A stretch of DNA of 64,000 bases from Candidatus Avelusimicrobium vaccinum. GTDB lineage: Bacteria > Elusimicrobiota > Elusimicrobia > Elusimicrobiales > Elusimicrobiaceae. The translations under genes were made by a program, and so were the position numbers. Numbering within the stretch: the stretch's first letter is position 1; every line of letters begins with the position of its first letter. The notes beneath the pieces are model-generated. The model ran no database searches. It was not told the origin of the DNA and saw only the letters and a list, made by a program, of their open reading frames with translations. The stretch is taken from NCBI GenBank assembly GCA_902794895.1, contig CADBIY010000002.1:13660-77659 (forward strand), in the 5' to 3' direction. Positions 26,320-33,994 of the stretch are shown piece by piece.

Positions 26320-26820
26320 TTATTTGGCTTCAGCCGTTTCTGCCGGTTTAGCATCGGCAATTTTTTCTTCTACCGCGGTCAAGGGATTGATTTGTACCTT
26401 GATGGTGGCGGTAACAGTCGGCTTCAAATAAATGCCCACTTCGGTTTCACCCAAAGATTTAATCGGCATATTGAGTTCGATAGAATCTTTGGCAATGTTG
26501 TGACCTAAAGCCGTTAATGCTTTATAGATATCGGCTTTGTTTACAGAGCCGAACACTACGCCGTCGCTATTAACGGTTTTGGTAAACGGCAACACCACCC
26601 CGGTCAATTTTTCAGCAATGGCACGGGCTTCTGCAAGTTCCGCATCAATGCGTTTTTGGCGGCGCTGGGCACCTAATTGCCAATTCTTAATGGCACCCTC
26701 AGTGGCAATTTCTGCCAAGCGGTGCGGGACTAAAAAGTTACGGGCATAGCCGGGTTTTACATCTACCACGGTTCCTACCATACCCAAATTTTTGACGTTT
26801 TGTTTCAAGATTACTTTCAT
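26320..26820 (-). CDS. rplI: 50S ribosomal protein bL9
   Basis: Ribosomal protein with two globular domains joined by a long helix. It begins MKVILKQNVKNLG and contains the L9 signature GYARNFLVPHRLA. At 166 residues it is longer than the usual 148-150. The excess is an acidic Ala/Glu/Lys tail (EEKIADAKPAETAEAK), which is likely disordered. It is last in the rpsF operon, 13 bp after rpsR. Confidence 0.97.
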   Translation of the reverse strand: MKVILKQNVKNLGMVGTVVDVKPGYARNFLVPHRLAEIATEGAIKNWQLGAQRRQKRIDAELAEARAIAEKLTGVVLPFTKTVNSDGVVFGSVNKADIYKALTALGHNIAKDSIELNMPIKSLGETEVGIYLKPTVTATIKVQINPLTAVEEKIADAKPAETAEAK

Positions 26821-26833
26821 GGGTTACTCCGTC

Positions 26834-27145
26834 TTATTTTTTGGGCAAGGAATACGGCAAGATGGCCAAGTTGCGGTCACGTTTAATTGCTTTAGTGATT
26901 TGGCGTTGGTGCTTAGCGCAAGTGCCGGTGATTCTTCTGGAAAGAATTTTACCGCTTTCCATGGTAAAGGACTTTACAAACTGAAAGTTTTTATAGTCCA
27001 CGTTATCAATTTTTTCAGCGCATACTTTGCAGACTTTTCTTCTGCTTTCAAAGCGCTTTTTTCCAAACGGGCGGGCCGGTCTTTCGGCACGCGCAGCAGC
27101 CGGGGCCGCTGTTTCCGTGGAAGTTACTTTAGTTTCTTCGGACAT
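26834..27145 (-). CDS. rpsR: 30S ribosomal protein bS18
   Basis: The core (about residues 35-103) has the bS18 sequence, with KVCAEKIDNVDYKN and SGKILSRRITGTCAKHQRQ. The CKVCAE and TCAKH pairs indicate the zinc-binding (C+) form. Residues 1-30 are an Ala/Thr/Arg-rich extension. bS18 forms a dimer with bS6, encoded in the same operon. Confidence 0.96.
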   Translation of the reverse strand: MSEETKVTSTETAAPAAARAERPARPFGKKRFESRRKVCKVCAEKIDNVDYKNFQFVKSFTMESGKILSRRITGTCAKHQRQITKAIKRDRNLAILPYSLPKK

Positions 27146-27169
27146 TGGATTCCTCTTTTGTCTTATGGA

Positions 27170-27616
27170 TTAAAAAGGCACGTCGTCTTCCATCACGTCT
27201 GTGGTGGGGACGTCGTCCTTTGCAGCCGCTTGTGCGCCGTCATTGTAGGCGCCTCCGGCGGCACCGGATTCCAGAATTTGGATCCGCCGGGCCGTTACCT
27301 GCATCGATCTGCGGGTTTGGCCGGTTGTTTTGTCGGTATATTCGCTAGAGGTGAGGCGGCCTTCCACACTAATGGGAGTACCTTTCTTCACCCGGTCTTT
27401 ACACCGTTCGGCTGCCGCGCCCCAAACCACTACGGGTACGAAAACTGTGTCATCTTTCCACTCGTTTGTGGTAGCATCTAAATATCTGCGGTTGACCGCA
27501 ATATCACAACGGCACACTGCCTGACCTTTCTGCGTAAAAGTTACGTTAGGATCACGTGTTAACCGTCCGACTAGAAGGACAAGATTTTGTTCCGGTAATT
27601 TGATTTGTGCGGGCAT
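27170..27616 (-). CDS. ssb: single-stranded DNA-binding protein
   Basis: An N-terminal OB-fold (NLVLLVGRLTRDPNVTFTQKG, YTDKTTGQTRRSMQVTA) of about 110 residues is followed by a short Ala/Gly linker. The C-terminal tip is MEDDVPF, the acidic peptide that docks partner proteins. 148 residues. It lies between rpsF and rpsR, a widespread order. Confidence 0.96.
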   Translation of the reverse strand: MPAQIKLPEQNLVLLVGRLTRDPNVTFTQKGQAVCRCDIAVNRRYLDATTNEWKDDTVFVPVVVWGAAAERCKDRVKKGTPISVEGRLTSSEYTDKTTGQTRRSMQVTARRIQILESGAAGGAYNDGAQAAAKDDVPTTDVMEDDVPF

Positions 27617-27627
27617 ACGTTAACCTT

Positions 27628-27945
27628 TTATTTAGCGATCGGAGCCGGTTTGGCTTTCACTTCCATGGCGATCATGGTCATGGAGCGGAGCACTTGGTCG
27701 TTGAGTTTCAAAGCATTTTCAAATTCGCTGATGAATTTGGGTTCGGCTTTGAATTTCAAGTAGAGATAGAAACCATCGCGAACGTGATTGACTTCGTGGG
27801 TAAATTTGCGTCTACCCAATTTTTCTTCGCTGGTTACTTCTCCGCCTTTACCCGTGATAAGCGCTTTGGCTTTATTCACGAATTCACCCACTTCTCCGTC
27901 GGAGAGTTGGGGTTTAACGATAATTACACTTTCGTAGGTTCTCAT
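27628..27945 (-). CDS. rpsF: 30S ribosomal protein bS6
   Basis: The start is set at 27945 (MRTYESVIIVKP), where the bS6 family begins; the longer frame runs into the leader. 105 residues, with the S6 beta-alpha-beta pattern and EVNHVRDGFYLYLKF. It partners with bS18 on the small subunit platform. The ribosome site is weak. The leader carries a hairpin at 27974-28013 that may bind the S6:S18 dimer. Confidence 0.95.
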   Translation of the reverse strand: MRTYESVIIVKPQLSDGEVGEFVNKAKALITGKGGEVTSEEKLGRRKFTHEVNHVRDGFYLYLKFKAEPKFISEFENALKLNDQVLRSMTMIAMEVKAKPAPIAK

Positions 27946-27973
27946 AATACCAATTTCTTTCTTGCGTTTTGTA

Positions 27974-28013
27974 GGGCAAAAAAACCACCAGGCAATCCTT
28001 GCGGTTTTTACCC
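27974..28013 (-). promoter_or_regulatory. candidate S6:S18 autoregulatory leader of rpsF
   Basis: On the minus strand the rpsF leader folds into a stem GGG-TAAAAACC over GGTTTTTTT-GCCC. The top holds ACCGC on one side and TGGTGG on the other. A CCG opposite GGTGG is the core of the known S6:S18 binding site that mimics 16S helix 22. The assignment is by resemblance only. Confidence 0.45.
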
Positions 28014-28020
28014 TATTCTT

Positions 28021-28026
28021 ATTATA
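28021..28026 (-). promoter_or_regulatory. extended -10 box of the rpsF operon
   Basis: TGTTATAAT on the minus strand combines a TATAAT box with an upstream TG (extended -10). It lies about 75 nt before the rpsF start. No good -35 box is seen. Confidence 0.55.
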
Positions 28027-28059
28027 ACAAATTTTAGTTCGTTTGGGGCGCGCCAAAAA

Positions 28060-28287
28060 TTAATCGCGCTTTAGGAAAATTTTAGCCGGGCTGGTAGCCC
28101 CTTTGATAAGAGAAAGTTTGTTTTCCGGCAAGTGCAAATATTCCGCTAGCACACACCGGACCGCTTCATTGGCGCGGCCTTGTTCCGCAGGCGCTTTGAC
28201 CCAAATTTCAAATGTGTCCGGAGTTTTTTGGACGATTTTATTTTTCTTTTCGTCCGCATGAACTTTTACTTTGAGGTATTGTTCCAT
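28060..28287 (-). CDS. DUF167 (YggU/UPF0235) protein
   Basis: The start is taken at 28287 (MEQYLKVKVHADEKKNK), giving 75 residues. The region with FEIWVKAPAEQGRANEAV is the hallmark of the YggU/UPF0235 family (a small alpha/beta protein, function unknown). KLSLIKGATSPAKIFL completes the domain. A TACAAT box ends 6 nt before the ATG and there is no ribosome site, so the transcript is probably leaderless. It is divergent from the structured pilin leader at 28351. Confidence 0.85.
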   Translation of the reverse strand: MEQYLKVKVHADEKKNKIVQKTPDTFEIWVKAPAEQGRANEAVRCVLAEYLHLPENKLSLIKGATSPAKIFLKRD

Positions 28288-28293
28288 ATGTAT

Positions 28294-28299
28294 ATTGTA
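28294..28299 (-). promoter_or_regulatory. -10 box of DUF167 gene, leaderless start predicted
   Basis: TACAAT on the minus strand is followed by 6 nt (ATACAT) and the ATG at 28287. No Shine-Dalgarno sequence is present. Confidence 0.5.
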
Positions 28300-28350
28300 C
28301 ATTATGCGATAAAAATTATGTAAAATGGGACTGTAGTAACTAAAATTTTT

Positions 28351-28596
28351 CTGTTTTTGGAGCCATACCAAAAAGGGTGTGGGTTTCTGCAAATGCAGTT
28401 TCGTGAAGGCCAAAAACAGTCGTTTAGGCATAAAATAAACGGAAGTCATGAGCCGTTTGTTTTATGCCGAGTGTTTGTTATCTTGGATAGCAAACCACGG
28501 CTGTTATTATATTGAGTAACCTTCACGAACTCAAGAGATACCAGCCGTTTTTATTGGCTCCCAAAATGGGAAATGTAGGTTGAGTGTAAACCCAAC
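28351..28596 (+). ncRNA. structured 5' leader RNA A of pilin gene (candidate riboswitch/attenuator)
   Basis: Helices: P1 28351-28360 with 28410-28419 (10 bp); a hairpin 28387-28398 inside P1; P3 28427-28442 with 28453-28468 (16 bp); P4 28473-28482 with 28486-28495. A long-range helix joins 28400-28409 to 28520-28529 (10 bp, perfect). ACGGCTG (28497-28503) can pair with CAGCCGT (28542-28548), which runs into TTTTT (28548-28552): a terminator-like form. The competing hairpin AGCC/GGCT uses 28543-28559. All main elements recur with changed but still paired bases in leader B (51836-52042). The transcript probably starts near 28333 from a TAAAAT box at 28321. Confidence 0.75.
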
Positions 28597-28615
28597 AAAA
28601 CAAGGAGACAATAAA

Positions 28616-29215
28616 ATGAAAAAACCACAAAACAAGAGTCATTTCGTACTTGATACGAAATCTCTCCTTAATAGTAACAACGAGATCCCAAATCAAGTGT
28701 GGGATCACATCAAAGGCAAATGCGGTTTTACACTCGTGGAACTATTAGTGGTCGTTTTAATTATCGGCATTTTAGCGGCAGTGGCACTACCGCAATATCA
28801 ATTGGCCGTAGCGAAAACACGATATAACTCGATGAAAAACCTGACACTCAGCGCCATCCGCGCCGTTGAACGCTACTATTTGGAAAACAGTATCACCCCG
28901 GAAAATTTTAATGAGTTGGATATCGAGATTCCCAACTTAACCAATCCCCTCACTGCGAAATTTGATAATTTTACTTGCATGTACAGCAGATCAGCTTCGG
29001 TAACATATGTTGAGTGTACACTGAATCTTTCTTCCGGTTATGCGGCTTTACGTTCTCATTTTTATACAGATGGGTCCAACCGTAGCGGCCGCATCATAAC
29101 CCGTTGTATTGCCAAGGCGGACAGTTCGATAGGAAATCAAATCTGCAAACAGGAAACGGAAGATTCCGGCACAGATTCTGCTAATGGACAAGAAAAAATA
29201 TACGTTTATGATTAA
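28616..29215 (+). CDS. type IV pilin / pseudopilin with repeat-extended leader peptide
   Basis: The ATG at 28616 is preceded by AAGGAG. The prepilin leader is 37 residues, ending KGKCG before FTLVELLVVVLIIGILAAVA; other pilins here have 6-10. About 24 of these residues (roughly residues 8-31) are encoded by the palindromic repeat at 28638-28708, which lies in frame. Phe+1 and Glu+5 are intact. The head (about 125 residues after the helix) includes two Cys pairs (FTCMYS, YVECTL, TRCIAK, NQICKQ). It is the only gene between leader RNA A and the terminator at 29261. Confidence 0.87.
   Translation: MKKPQNKSHFVLDTKSLLNSNNEIPNQVWDHIKGKCGFTLVELLVVVLIIGILAAVALPQYQLAVAKTRYNSMKNLTLSAIRAVERYYLENSITPENFNELDIEIPNLTNPLTAKFDNFTCMYSRSASVTYVECTLNLSSGYAALRSHFYTDGSNRSGRIITRCIAKADSSIGNQICKQETEDSGTDSANGQEKIYVYD
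28638..28708. repeat. double-hairpin palindromic repeat, copy 2 (inside pilin gene)
   Basis: The left arm 28638-28664 (stem TTTCGTA/TACGAAA around CTTGA) and the right arm 28682-28708 (stem GATCCCA/TGGGATC) are both 27 bp and in inverted orientation around 17 bp. The element lies in frame in the pilin leader-peptide coding region. Copies 1 and 3 lie in intergenic DNA. Confidence 0.8.
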
Positions 29216-29260
29216 ACGCACGCTGCAATAAGTAGTTTCGGTAAATCATTCATTCTTCCA

Positions 29261-29297
29261 AAAGAAAAACGGCAACTATCATTGCCGTTTTTCTTTA
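29261..29297. terminator. bidirectional terminator between pilin 28616 and gpmI
   Basis: AAAGAAAAACGGCAA pairs with TTGCCGTTTTTCTTT across 6 nt. The A and T tracts make it usable from both convergent sides. Confidence 0.85.
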
Positions 29298-29318
29298 GAT
29301 TACGAAACTTATCAGCCG

Positions 29319-30881
29319 TTATTTGCTGTGTTTGGCAATTAAGCTCCTAGCCGTCATATCCGCCGGCTTTTTAATCCCCATCACATCTAACACCGTTACG
29401 GCAATATCACCCAAGTTACCGGTGGGTTGCATCTGTGCGTGCAAGTCCTCTTTATTTAAGTAGATGAAGTCCACCAAGTTGGTCGTATGTGCCGTTTTGG
29501 GCATATTGATTTTTTCATCCCACATTTCTTCGGCATTACCGTGGTCGGCCGTGATAAACACCGCATAATCTTTGGCTAGCGCGGCTTCGGCTACCGCTCC
29601 GGTACATTCATCTACCACTTCTACCGCTTTAATAACGGATTTCAAATTGCCGGTGTGGCCCACCATATCGCAGTTGGCAAAGTTAATGACAATAAAATCA
29701 TACTTGCCGGAATTGATTTGGTTAATGGCTTCGTCCTTAACGATATAGGCTTCCATTTCCGGGTGGTCGGCAAAAGTGGCCGGATCAAATCGCCCTTTCT
29801 TTTCAATACGGTCTTCGCCCGGATACGGTTTAATAAGTTTACCGTTAAAGAAAGACGTTACGTGTTTAAATTTTTGCGTTTCGGCCAGGCGCAGTTGTTT
29901 GAGGCCGGCTTTGGAAATTACTTCGCCGAGCAAATTATCCATGCCGCCGCCATCGGTCATCGAAGGAAGTGCATTGAACGGGAACGAATCGTAATATTTC
30001 GTCAGCCCGCAGAACACACAAGGCACGCGCGTGCCGCGGTTTTTACCCGGATAATCATCGTCAATAAACGCGCGCGTTAATTGAATAGCGCGATCCTGGC
30101 GGAAGTTAAAGAAAATAACGGAAGAACCTTCTTCCATACCTTTATAATCGCCCAAAACTGTCGGCGGGATATATTCGTCCACCATCGGGCCGCCGTCCGG
30201 CGTTTTTAAGGTTTTGTAATCTTCGGCCACTACTTCTTCGGCAGTTGTTCCGTGTAAGCCTTGCGCGCGGACAATTAAATTGTAGGCTTTATCGGTCAAG
30301 TTCCAATCTTCGCCGCGGTCCATAGCGTAGTAACGGCCTTGGATGGTGGCAATTTTACCTACGCCGTATTCCTTCATTTTTTCTTCCAACGTGCGGATAT
30401 AACCGATAGAACTTTGCGGCGGCGTATCGCGGCCGTCTGCAAAAAAGTGCACATAAACTTGCTTAATTCCCTGTTCGGCAGCAAATTTGATAATAGCATG
30501 CAGGTGGTCTTGGTGCGCATGAACGCCTTCGTCTTGCACCAGGCCCATTACATGAAGCGGTTTGTTGTTATCCAAACAATTTTTGATACAGGCAGCAAAC
30601 GGGGCGGATTTAAATAAGGAACCGTCCTCAATGGTATCTTTTAAGCGTTTAAGTTCCTGGATAACAATACGACCCGCCCCCATATTGAGGTGCCCCACTT
30701 CGCTGGACCCCATGTATCCGGCCGGAAGGCCCACTTGTTCGCCGGAGGCTTCAATTTGGGTGTGCGGATATTCATTCAAATACTTCGTAATATTTGGAAT
30801 TTTAGCGTTGCTGACTGCATTGTACGGCCCCGCTTTCGCGTTCCCCCAGCCGTCACGGATGATTAAAACTACTTTTTTCAT
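29319..30881 (-). CDS. gpmI: 2,3-bisphosphoglycerate-independent phosphoglycerate mutase
   Basis: Glycolytic interconversion of 3- and 2-phosphoglycerate, manganese-dependent. RDGWG at the start holds a metal Asp, MGSSEVGHLNMG the phosphorylated Ser, and FFADGRDTPP and TADHGNAEEM further metal and substrate residues. The ATG at 30881 fits AAGGAG with 8-nt spacing better than the one at 30887. 520 residues is normal. It overlaps the end of the exonuclease gene and closes a four-gene unit. Confidence 0.96.
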   Translation of the reverse strand: MKKVVLIIRDGWGNAKAGPYNAVSNAKIPNITKYLNEYPHTQIEASGEQVGLPAGYMGSSEVGHLNMGAGRIVIQELKRLKDTIEDGSLFKSAPFAACIKNCLDNNKPLHVMGLVQDEGVHAHQDHLHAIIKFAAEQGIKQVYVHFFADGRDTPPQSSIGYIRTLEEKMKEYGVGKIATIQGRYYAMDRGEDWNLTDKAYNLIVRAQGLHGTTAEEVVAEDYKTLKTPDGGPMVDEYIPPTVLGDYKGMEEGSSVIFFNFRQDRAIQLTRAFIDDDYPGKNRGTRVPCVFCGLTKYYDSFPFNALPSMTDGGGMDNLLGEVISKAGLKQLRLAETQKFKHVTSFFNGKLIKPYPGEDRIEKKGRFDPATFADHPEMEAYIVKDEAINQINSGKYDFIVINFANCDMVGHTGNLKSVIKAVEVVDECTGAVAEAALAKDYAVFITADHGNAEEMWDEKINMPKTAHTTNLVDFIYLNKEDLHAQMQPTGNLGDIAVTVLDVMGIKKPADMTARSLIAKHSK

Positions 30882-31486
30882 AGACATTTCTCCTTGGTGT
30901 TTACCAGTAAATCTTTCCAGCGTTTACATTGAAACTCATTTAATTGTTCCAACGTACACACGCCGTGTTCCTTTAATGTATTAAGAAAATAATACAAAAT
31001 CTGTTCGGCCATTTTTGTATCGGCCATGGCCCGGTGCCACCCTTCGCAACTGATGCCCAGCGTGGTAGCAATATTGCCTAACCGGTTGCTTTCAAAGCGT
31101 CCGCTCTTGCGGGCTAATTTGAGCGTATCTATTACCGGATAATCCGGAAACCGGAGTCCGCAATTTTCAAATTCTGCTTTTAGAAAAGACAAATCAAAAT
31201 CTGCATTATGGGCTACCAACACACAGCCGTCTAATAAACTAACCACGCGCGGCAAAATATCGGCAAAGGTGGGGGCATTTTTGACCATTTCGTTAGTAAT
31301 GCCGTGAATAGCAATTACTTCCGGCAACATGGGCATTTGCGGATTTAACAGGGTAGAAAACTCCTCTATCACTTTCCCATTTTGCGAAACCGATACCGCC
31401 AGTTCGCAAATTTTACCGCCTTGGGTAGCATAAAGGCCAGTTGTTTCGGTATCTAAGCAAGCAAATTTAATAGAAGATAATTCCAT
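30878..31486 (-). CDS. DnaQ-like 3'-5' exonuclease (DEDDh)
   Basis: CLDTETTG (ExoI), VAHNADFDLSFL (ExoII) and HRAMADTKM (ExoIII, with His and Asp) form the DEDDh active site of the DnaQ/polC epsilon family. 202 residues, mostly the exonuclease domain, with a 30-residue tail. It could be the proofreading subunit or a stand-alone nuclease. The gene starts 2 bp after the membrane gene stop and its end overlaps gpmI. Confidence 0.88.
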   Translation of the reverse strand: MELSSIKFACLDTETTGLYATQGGKICELAVSVSQNGKVIEEFSTLLNPQMPMLPEVIAIHGITNEMVKNAPTFADILPRVVSLLDGCVLVAHNADFDLSFLKAEFENCGLRFPDYPVIDTLKLARKSGRFESNRLGNIATTLGISCEGWHRAMADTKMAEQILYYFLNTLKEHGVCTLEQLNEFQCKRWKDLLVNTKEKCL

Positions 31487-31487
31487 A

Positions 31488-32201
31488 TTACCACACCAAA
31501 TAAAAGCGAAGCCGCACTAAAAACCCAAAGAAAATAGCCGCAAATATGCCCCCGTAAAAGGCCAAATTGGATACATCAATTAAACGGATTTTACGCGCAT
31601 AGCCACACGCGGATGCCCAGACTAAAAGCAATACGATCCACCGCCAACCGGGCAGCATCATAATTAAAAAGAAAATAGCGCGCCCCATCATTAACAGCCA
31701 CCGTTCATCAAAGGTAGGATAATCACGGCCATAGCGGTCTTGCTCAATGGTAAAAATACACCAACCCACAACCCGTGTTGCTAACACTAAGCCCGCACAA
31801 AAAATAATCCAAGGTTCGGCAAAAAAATTACCCGTTTCATAGAGCACATACAAAGGCACGCATAAGAACAAAAACAGCATATTCACCAATGTCTTTAAAA
31901 AGAACGATAGGAAATATCCATGTCTAATTTTGCCACCGAAATCAAACAAACGTTCCGTAGACACATAAAACAAAGCAAATAAAATAATAACCAACCACCC
32001 GGGCAAATGGATAAGTTCCAAAAAAGGCCAAGACATGGTTAGATAGCCATAACAAAGCGTCATCGCCCATGCTAAAAAAATACCGCCGTGGAGCAGGGCC
32101 CGTTTTACCCGGTTTTGGGAACGCAACTTATCCGCCGGTTCAAAATAAAAAATAAAATCAGTCAAAAAATAAGATAAAAATAAACGCCAAAAAACAATCA
32201 T
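31488..32201 (-). CDS. integral membrane protein, unknown
   Basis: 237 residues with about six to seven hydrophobic segments and many Trp and Phe residues. I recognise no family motif. Its ATG overlaps the stop of the histidine kinase gene by four bases, so the two proteins are made together. That makes it a candidate partner of the kinase, but there is no direct evidence. Confidence 0.65.
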   Translation of the reverse strand: MIVFWRLFLSYFLTDFIFYFEPADKLRSQNRVKRALLHGGIFLAWAMTLCYGYLTMSWPFLELIHLPGWLVIILFALFYVSTERLFDFGGKIRHGYFLSFFLKTLVNMLFLFLCVPLYVLYETGNFFAEPWIIFCAGLVLATRVVGWCIFTIEQDRYGRDYPTFDERWLLMMGRAIFFLIMMLPGWRWIVLLLVWASACGYARKIRLIDVSNLAFYGGIFAAIFFGFLVRLRFYLVW

Positions 32202-33907
32202 TTATCCTCCCTAGGCAAACAAATCGTAAAAATACTTCCTCTTCCGGGTGTACTGGTTACTTCTAACGTACCGCCGTGTGCCTCCACAATTTGACGGCTG
32301 ATAAAAAGCCCCAGGCCATATCCCGGTTTATCGGCATGGACCTGATGAAATTTTTGAAAGAGGCCCTTTACTTCTTGTGCCGTCATGCCGATTCCGCTGT
32401 CTTCTATGGTAATACGGTAGCATTTTTCATCCTGATTTGCACAAATACGCACAAAGCCCTTTTCCGTAAACTTAATCGCGTTAGATACTAAATTCGTGAT
32501 AACCCGTTGCAATAATTTGGGATCAACCGATAAAGATTGGATATTTATTTCCTGTTGTAACGATAGATTTTTTTCTTGCGCCGTGGGTGCTAACGTGGAA
32601 ATTACCCGTTCAATCAATGCCGGCAGATCTACCTTTTCTTTTTGCGGGTTTTGCATACCCGCTTGTACGCGAGAAAGATCCAAAACATCTTCTAATAACG
32701 AAGATAAATTACGGGCGGCCTGGTTCATCAGTTCCAAGTAATTTTTTTCTTCCTCTTTAGAAATTTTTCCGCTTTGCAGGATATAAATATATCCTTGCAA
32801 GCCCAGCAAGGGTGCCCGCAAATCATGCGCTACCGAACGAAAAACCTGTTCTTTCATTTCGCTGATTTGTTGTTGCAGTTGTAATGCTTGATAATCTTTT
32901 AAATCAGCGGTCATTTGGTTAAAGGAATTAATCAATTCCTTAAATTCTCCCCAACCGATTTCCGGGTTTATTTTTTCATCCAAGTTTCCGCGGCTGACCT
33001 CATGCGCGGCCTGGGAAAGAGCCCCAATCGGCTCTCCTAACCGTTCGGCAAACGTCAAAGCGCCAAAGTAGGAAAGAGTAGCAATCGTCAATAGAAAAAG
33101 GGCGAGGATGACGTTCGTATAATAAATACTGCGGTAGGCTTCGCTTTTTTGTTGCAATACGGCTACATATGCCCCCAAAATAGGAGTAGGTGCATACGCA
33201 CCGACATAGGTTCCTTGCGGGGTTTTTAAGTTTTTGATCAGGCGGGATTTAGCCGTAAAAGCTTGTTTTAATGTTTGCTCATCAAATGCCGGTTTATACC
33301 AATAATCGTTCGCATATACTTCCCCGTTCCGGTCTACAAAATACACATGACCGGTAGTGCCGATGCGCTGTTCTTGCAAACGGGCCAAAAAACTGAAAAA
33401 ACTCAGAATTCCATATAAATAATCTCCATTCGGGAGCGGATAAATAAATTCGCTAATCGGACGGCCATCGGCTACTTCAAAACTACTTACGGAAATGCGG
33501 CCTTCTTTGGCTAATTCCGGCAAAGAGGCGTCCTCACTTAAATCCAACGGATCAATTTGGCGTAAAATTTGCGGTTCCCCGGCGCGGTAAATTTCTTTGC
33601 CGGAAGAATTCAAAACGGCTAACATTAAAAAATCGGGATTCGCGGCTAACGCATCTGCTAATAGAGAAGTCGGATTTTTTTGCTGTTGCAATGCCTCACT
33701 TATATTTTGGGCAAATGCCAACCGCCAGCCCAAGTCTTCGATATGCTGGTTTACAGAAGCGGAAACCATTTGCGCCAAGTTGGCGTGGGTTTCCAAAATG
33801 TTATCTTTCAAATGAATTTGGTAATAGGCCAGCAAGAGCATCATGGGTACAAACGGAATAAGCACCACAGCCAAAAACATTTTAAATAATTTAGAAAACA
33901 AAGACAT
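32198..33907 (-). CDS. sensor histidine kinase, orphan
   Basis: A signal-anchor helix (about 8-28), then a large extracytoplasmic sensor (about 30-270, probably dCache-type: NPDFLMLAVLNSSGKEIYR, GHVYFVDRNGEVYAND) and a second helix (about 265-290). A HAMP linker, a HisKA domain (FRSVAHDLRAPLLG; the phosphorylated His) and a HATPase follow (NLVSNAIKF, DSGIGM, GYGLGLFIS). 569 residues. No response regulator lies nearby, so it is an orphan. The start has a GAGGG site and a TATAAT at 33925-33930 on the minus strand. Confidence 0.92.
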   Translation of the reverse strand: MSLFSKLFKMFLAVVLIPFVPMMLLLAYYQIHLKDNILETHANLAQMVSASVNQHIEDLGWRLAFAQNISEALQQQKNPTSLLADALAANPDFLMLAVLNSSGKEIYRAGEPQILRQIDPLDLSEDASLPELAKEGRISVSSFEVADGRPISEFIYPLPNGDYLYGILSFFSFLARLQEQRIGTTGHVYFVDRNGEVYANDYWYKPAFDEQTLKQAFTAKSRLIKNLKTPQGTYVGAYAPTPILGAYVAVLQQKSEAYRSIYYTNVILALFLLTIATLSYFGALTFAERLGEPIGALSQAAHEVSRGNLDEKINPEIGWGEFKELINSFNQMTADLKDYQALQLQQQISEMKEQVFRSVAHDLRAPLLGLQGYIYILQSGKISKEEEKNYLELMNQAARNLSSLLEDVLDLSRVQAGMQNPQKEKVDLPALIERVISTLAPTAQEKNLSLQQEINIQSLSVDPKLLQRVITNLVSNAIKFTEKGFVRICANQDEKCYRITIEDSGIGMTAQEVKGLFQKFHQVHADKPGYGLGLFISRQIVEAHGGTLEVTSTPGRGSIFTICLPREDK

Positions 33908-33949
33908 AATCCCTCTTATTTTAAATTATACCAATTCACAGGGAAAACA

Positions 33950-33978
33950 AAAATCCCCCACCTGCGCGGGGGATTTTT
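33950..33978. terminator. terminator of the acyl-CoA dehydrogenase-etf unit
   Basis: AAAATCCCCC and GGGGGATTTTT form a perfect stem with an 8-nt loop. The T run is in the minus direction after etfA and an A/T run is on the other side. Confidence 0.8.
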
Positions 33979-33994
33979 AGATAAAAACTACTTT

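Noticed and set aside
26792-27481. A 229-codon plus-strand frame over rplI/rpsR/ssb
   Set aside because: It is antisense to three ribosomal/ssb genes, with no ribosome site or family pattern.
28351-28596. Leader RNA A as a c-di-GMP (GEMM), fluoride, cobalamin, SAM, RNase P, tmRNA or 6S RNA
   Set aside because: None of the invariant blocks of these classes that I can recall are visible by eye. A covariance-model search is still needed, so known identity is unlikely but not excluded.
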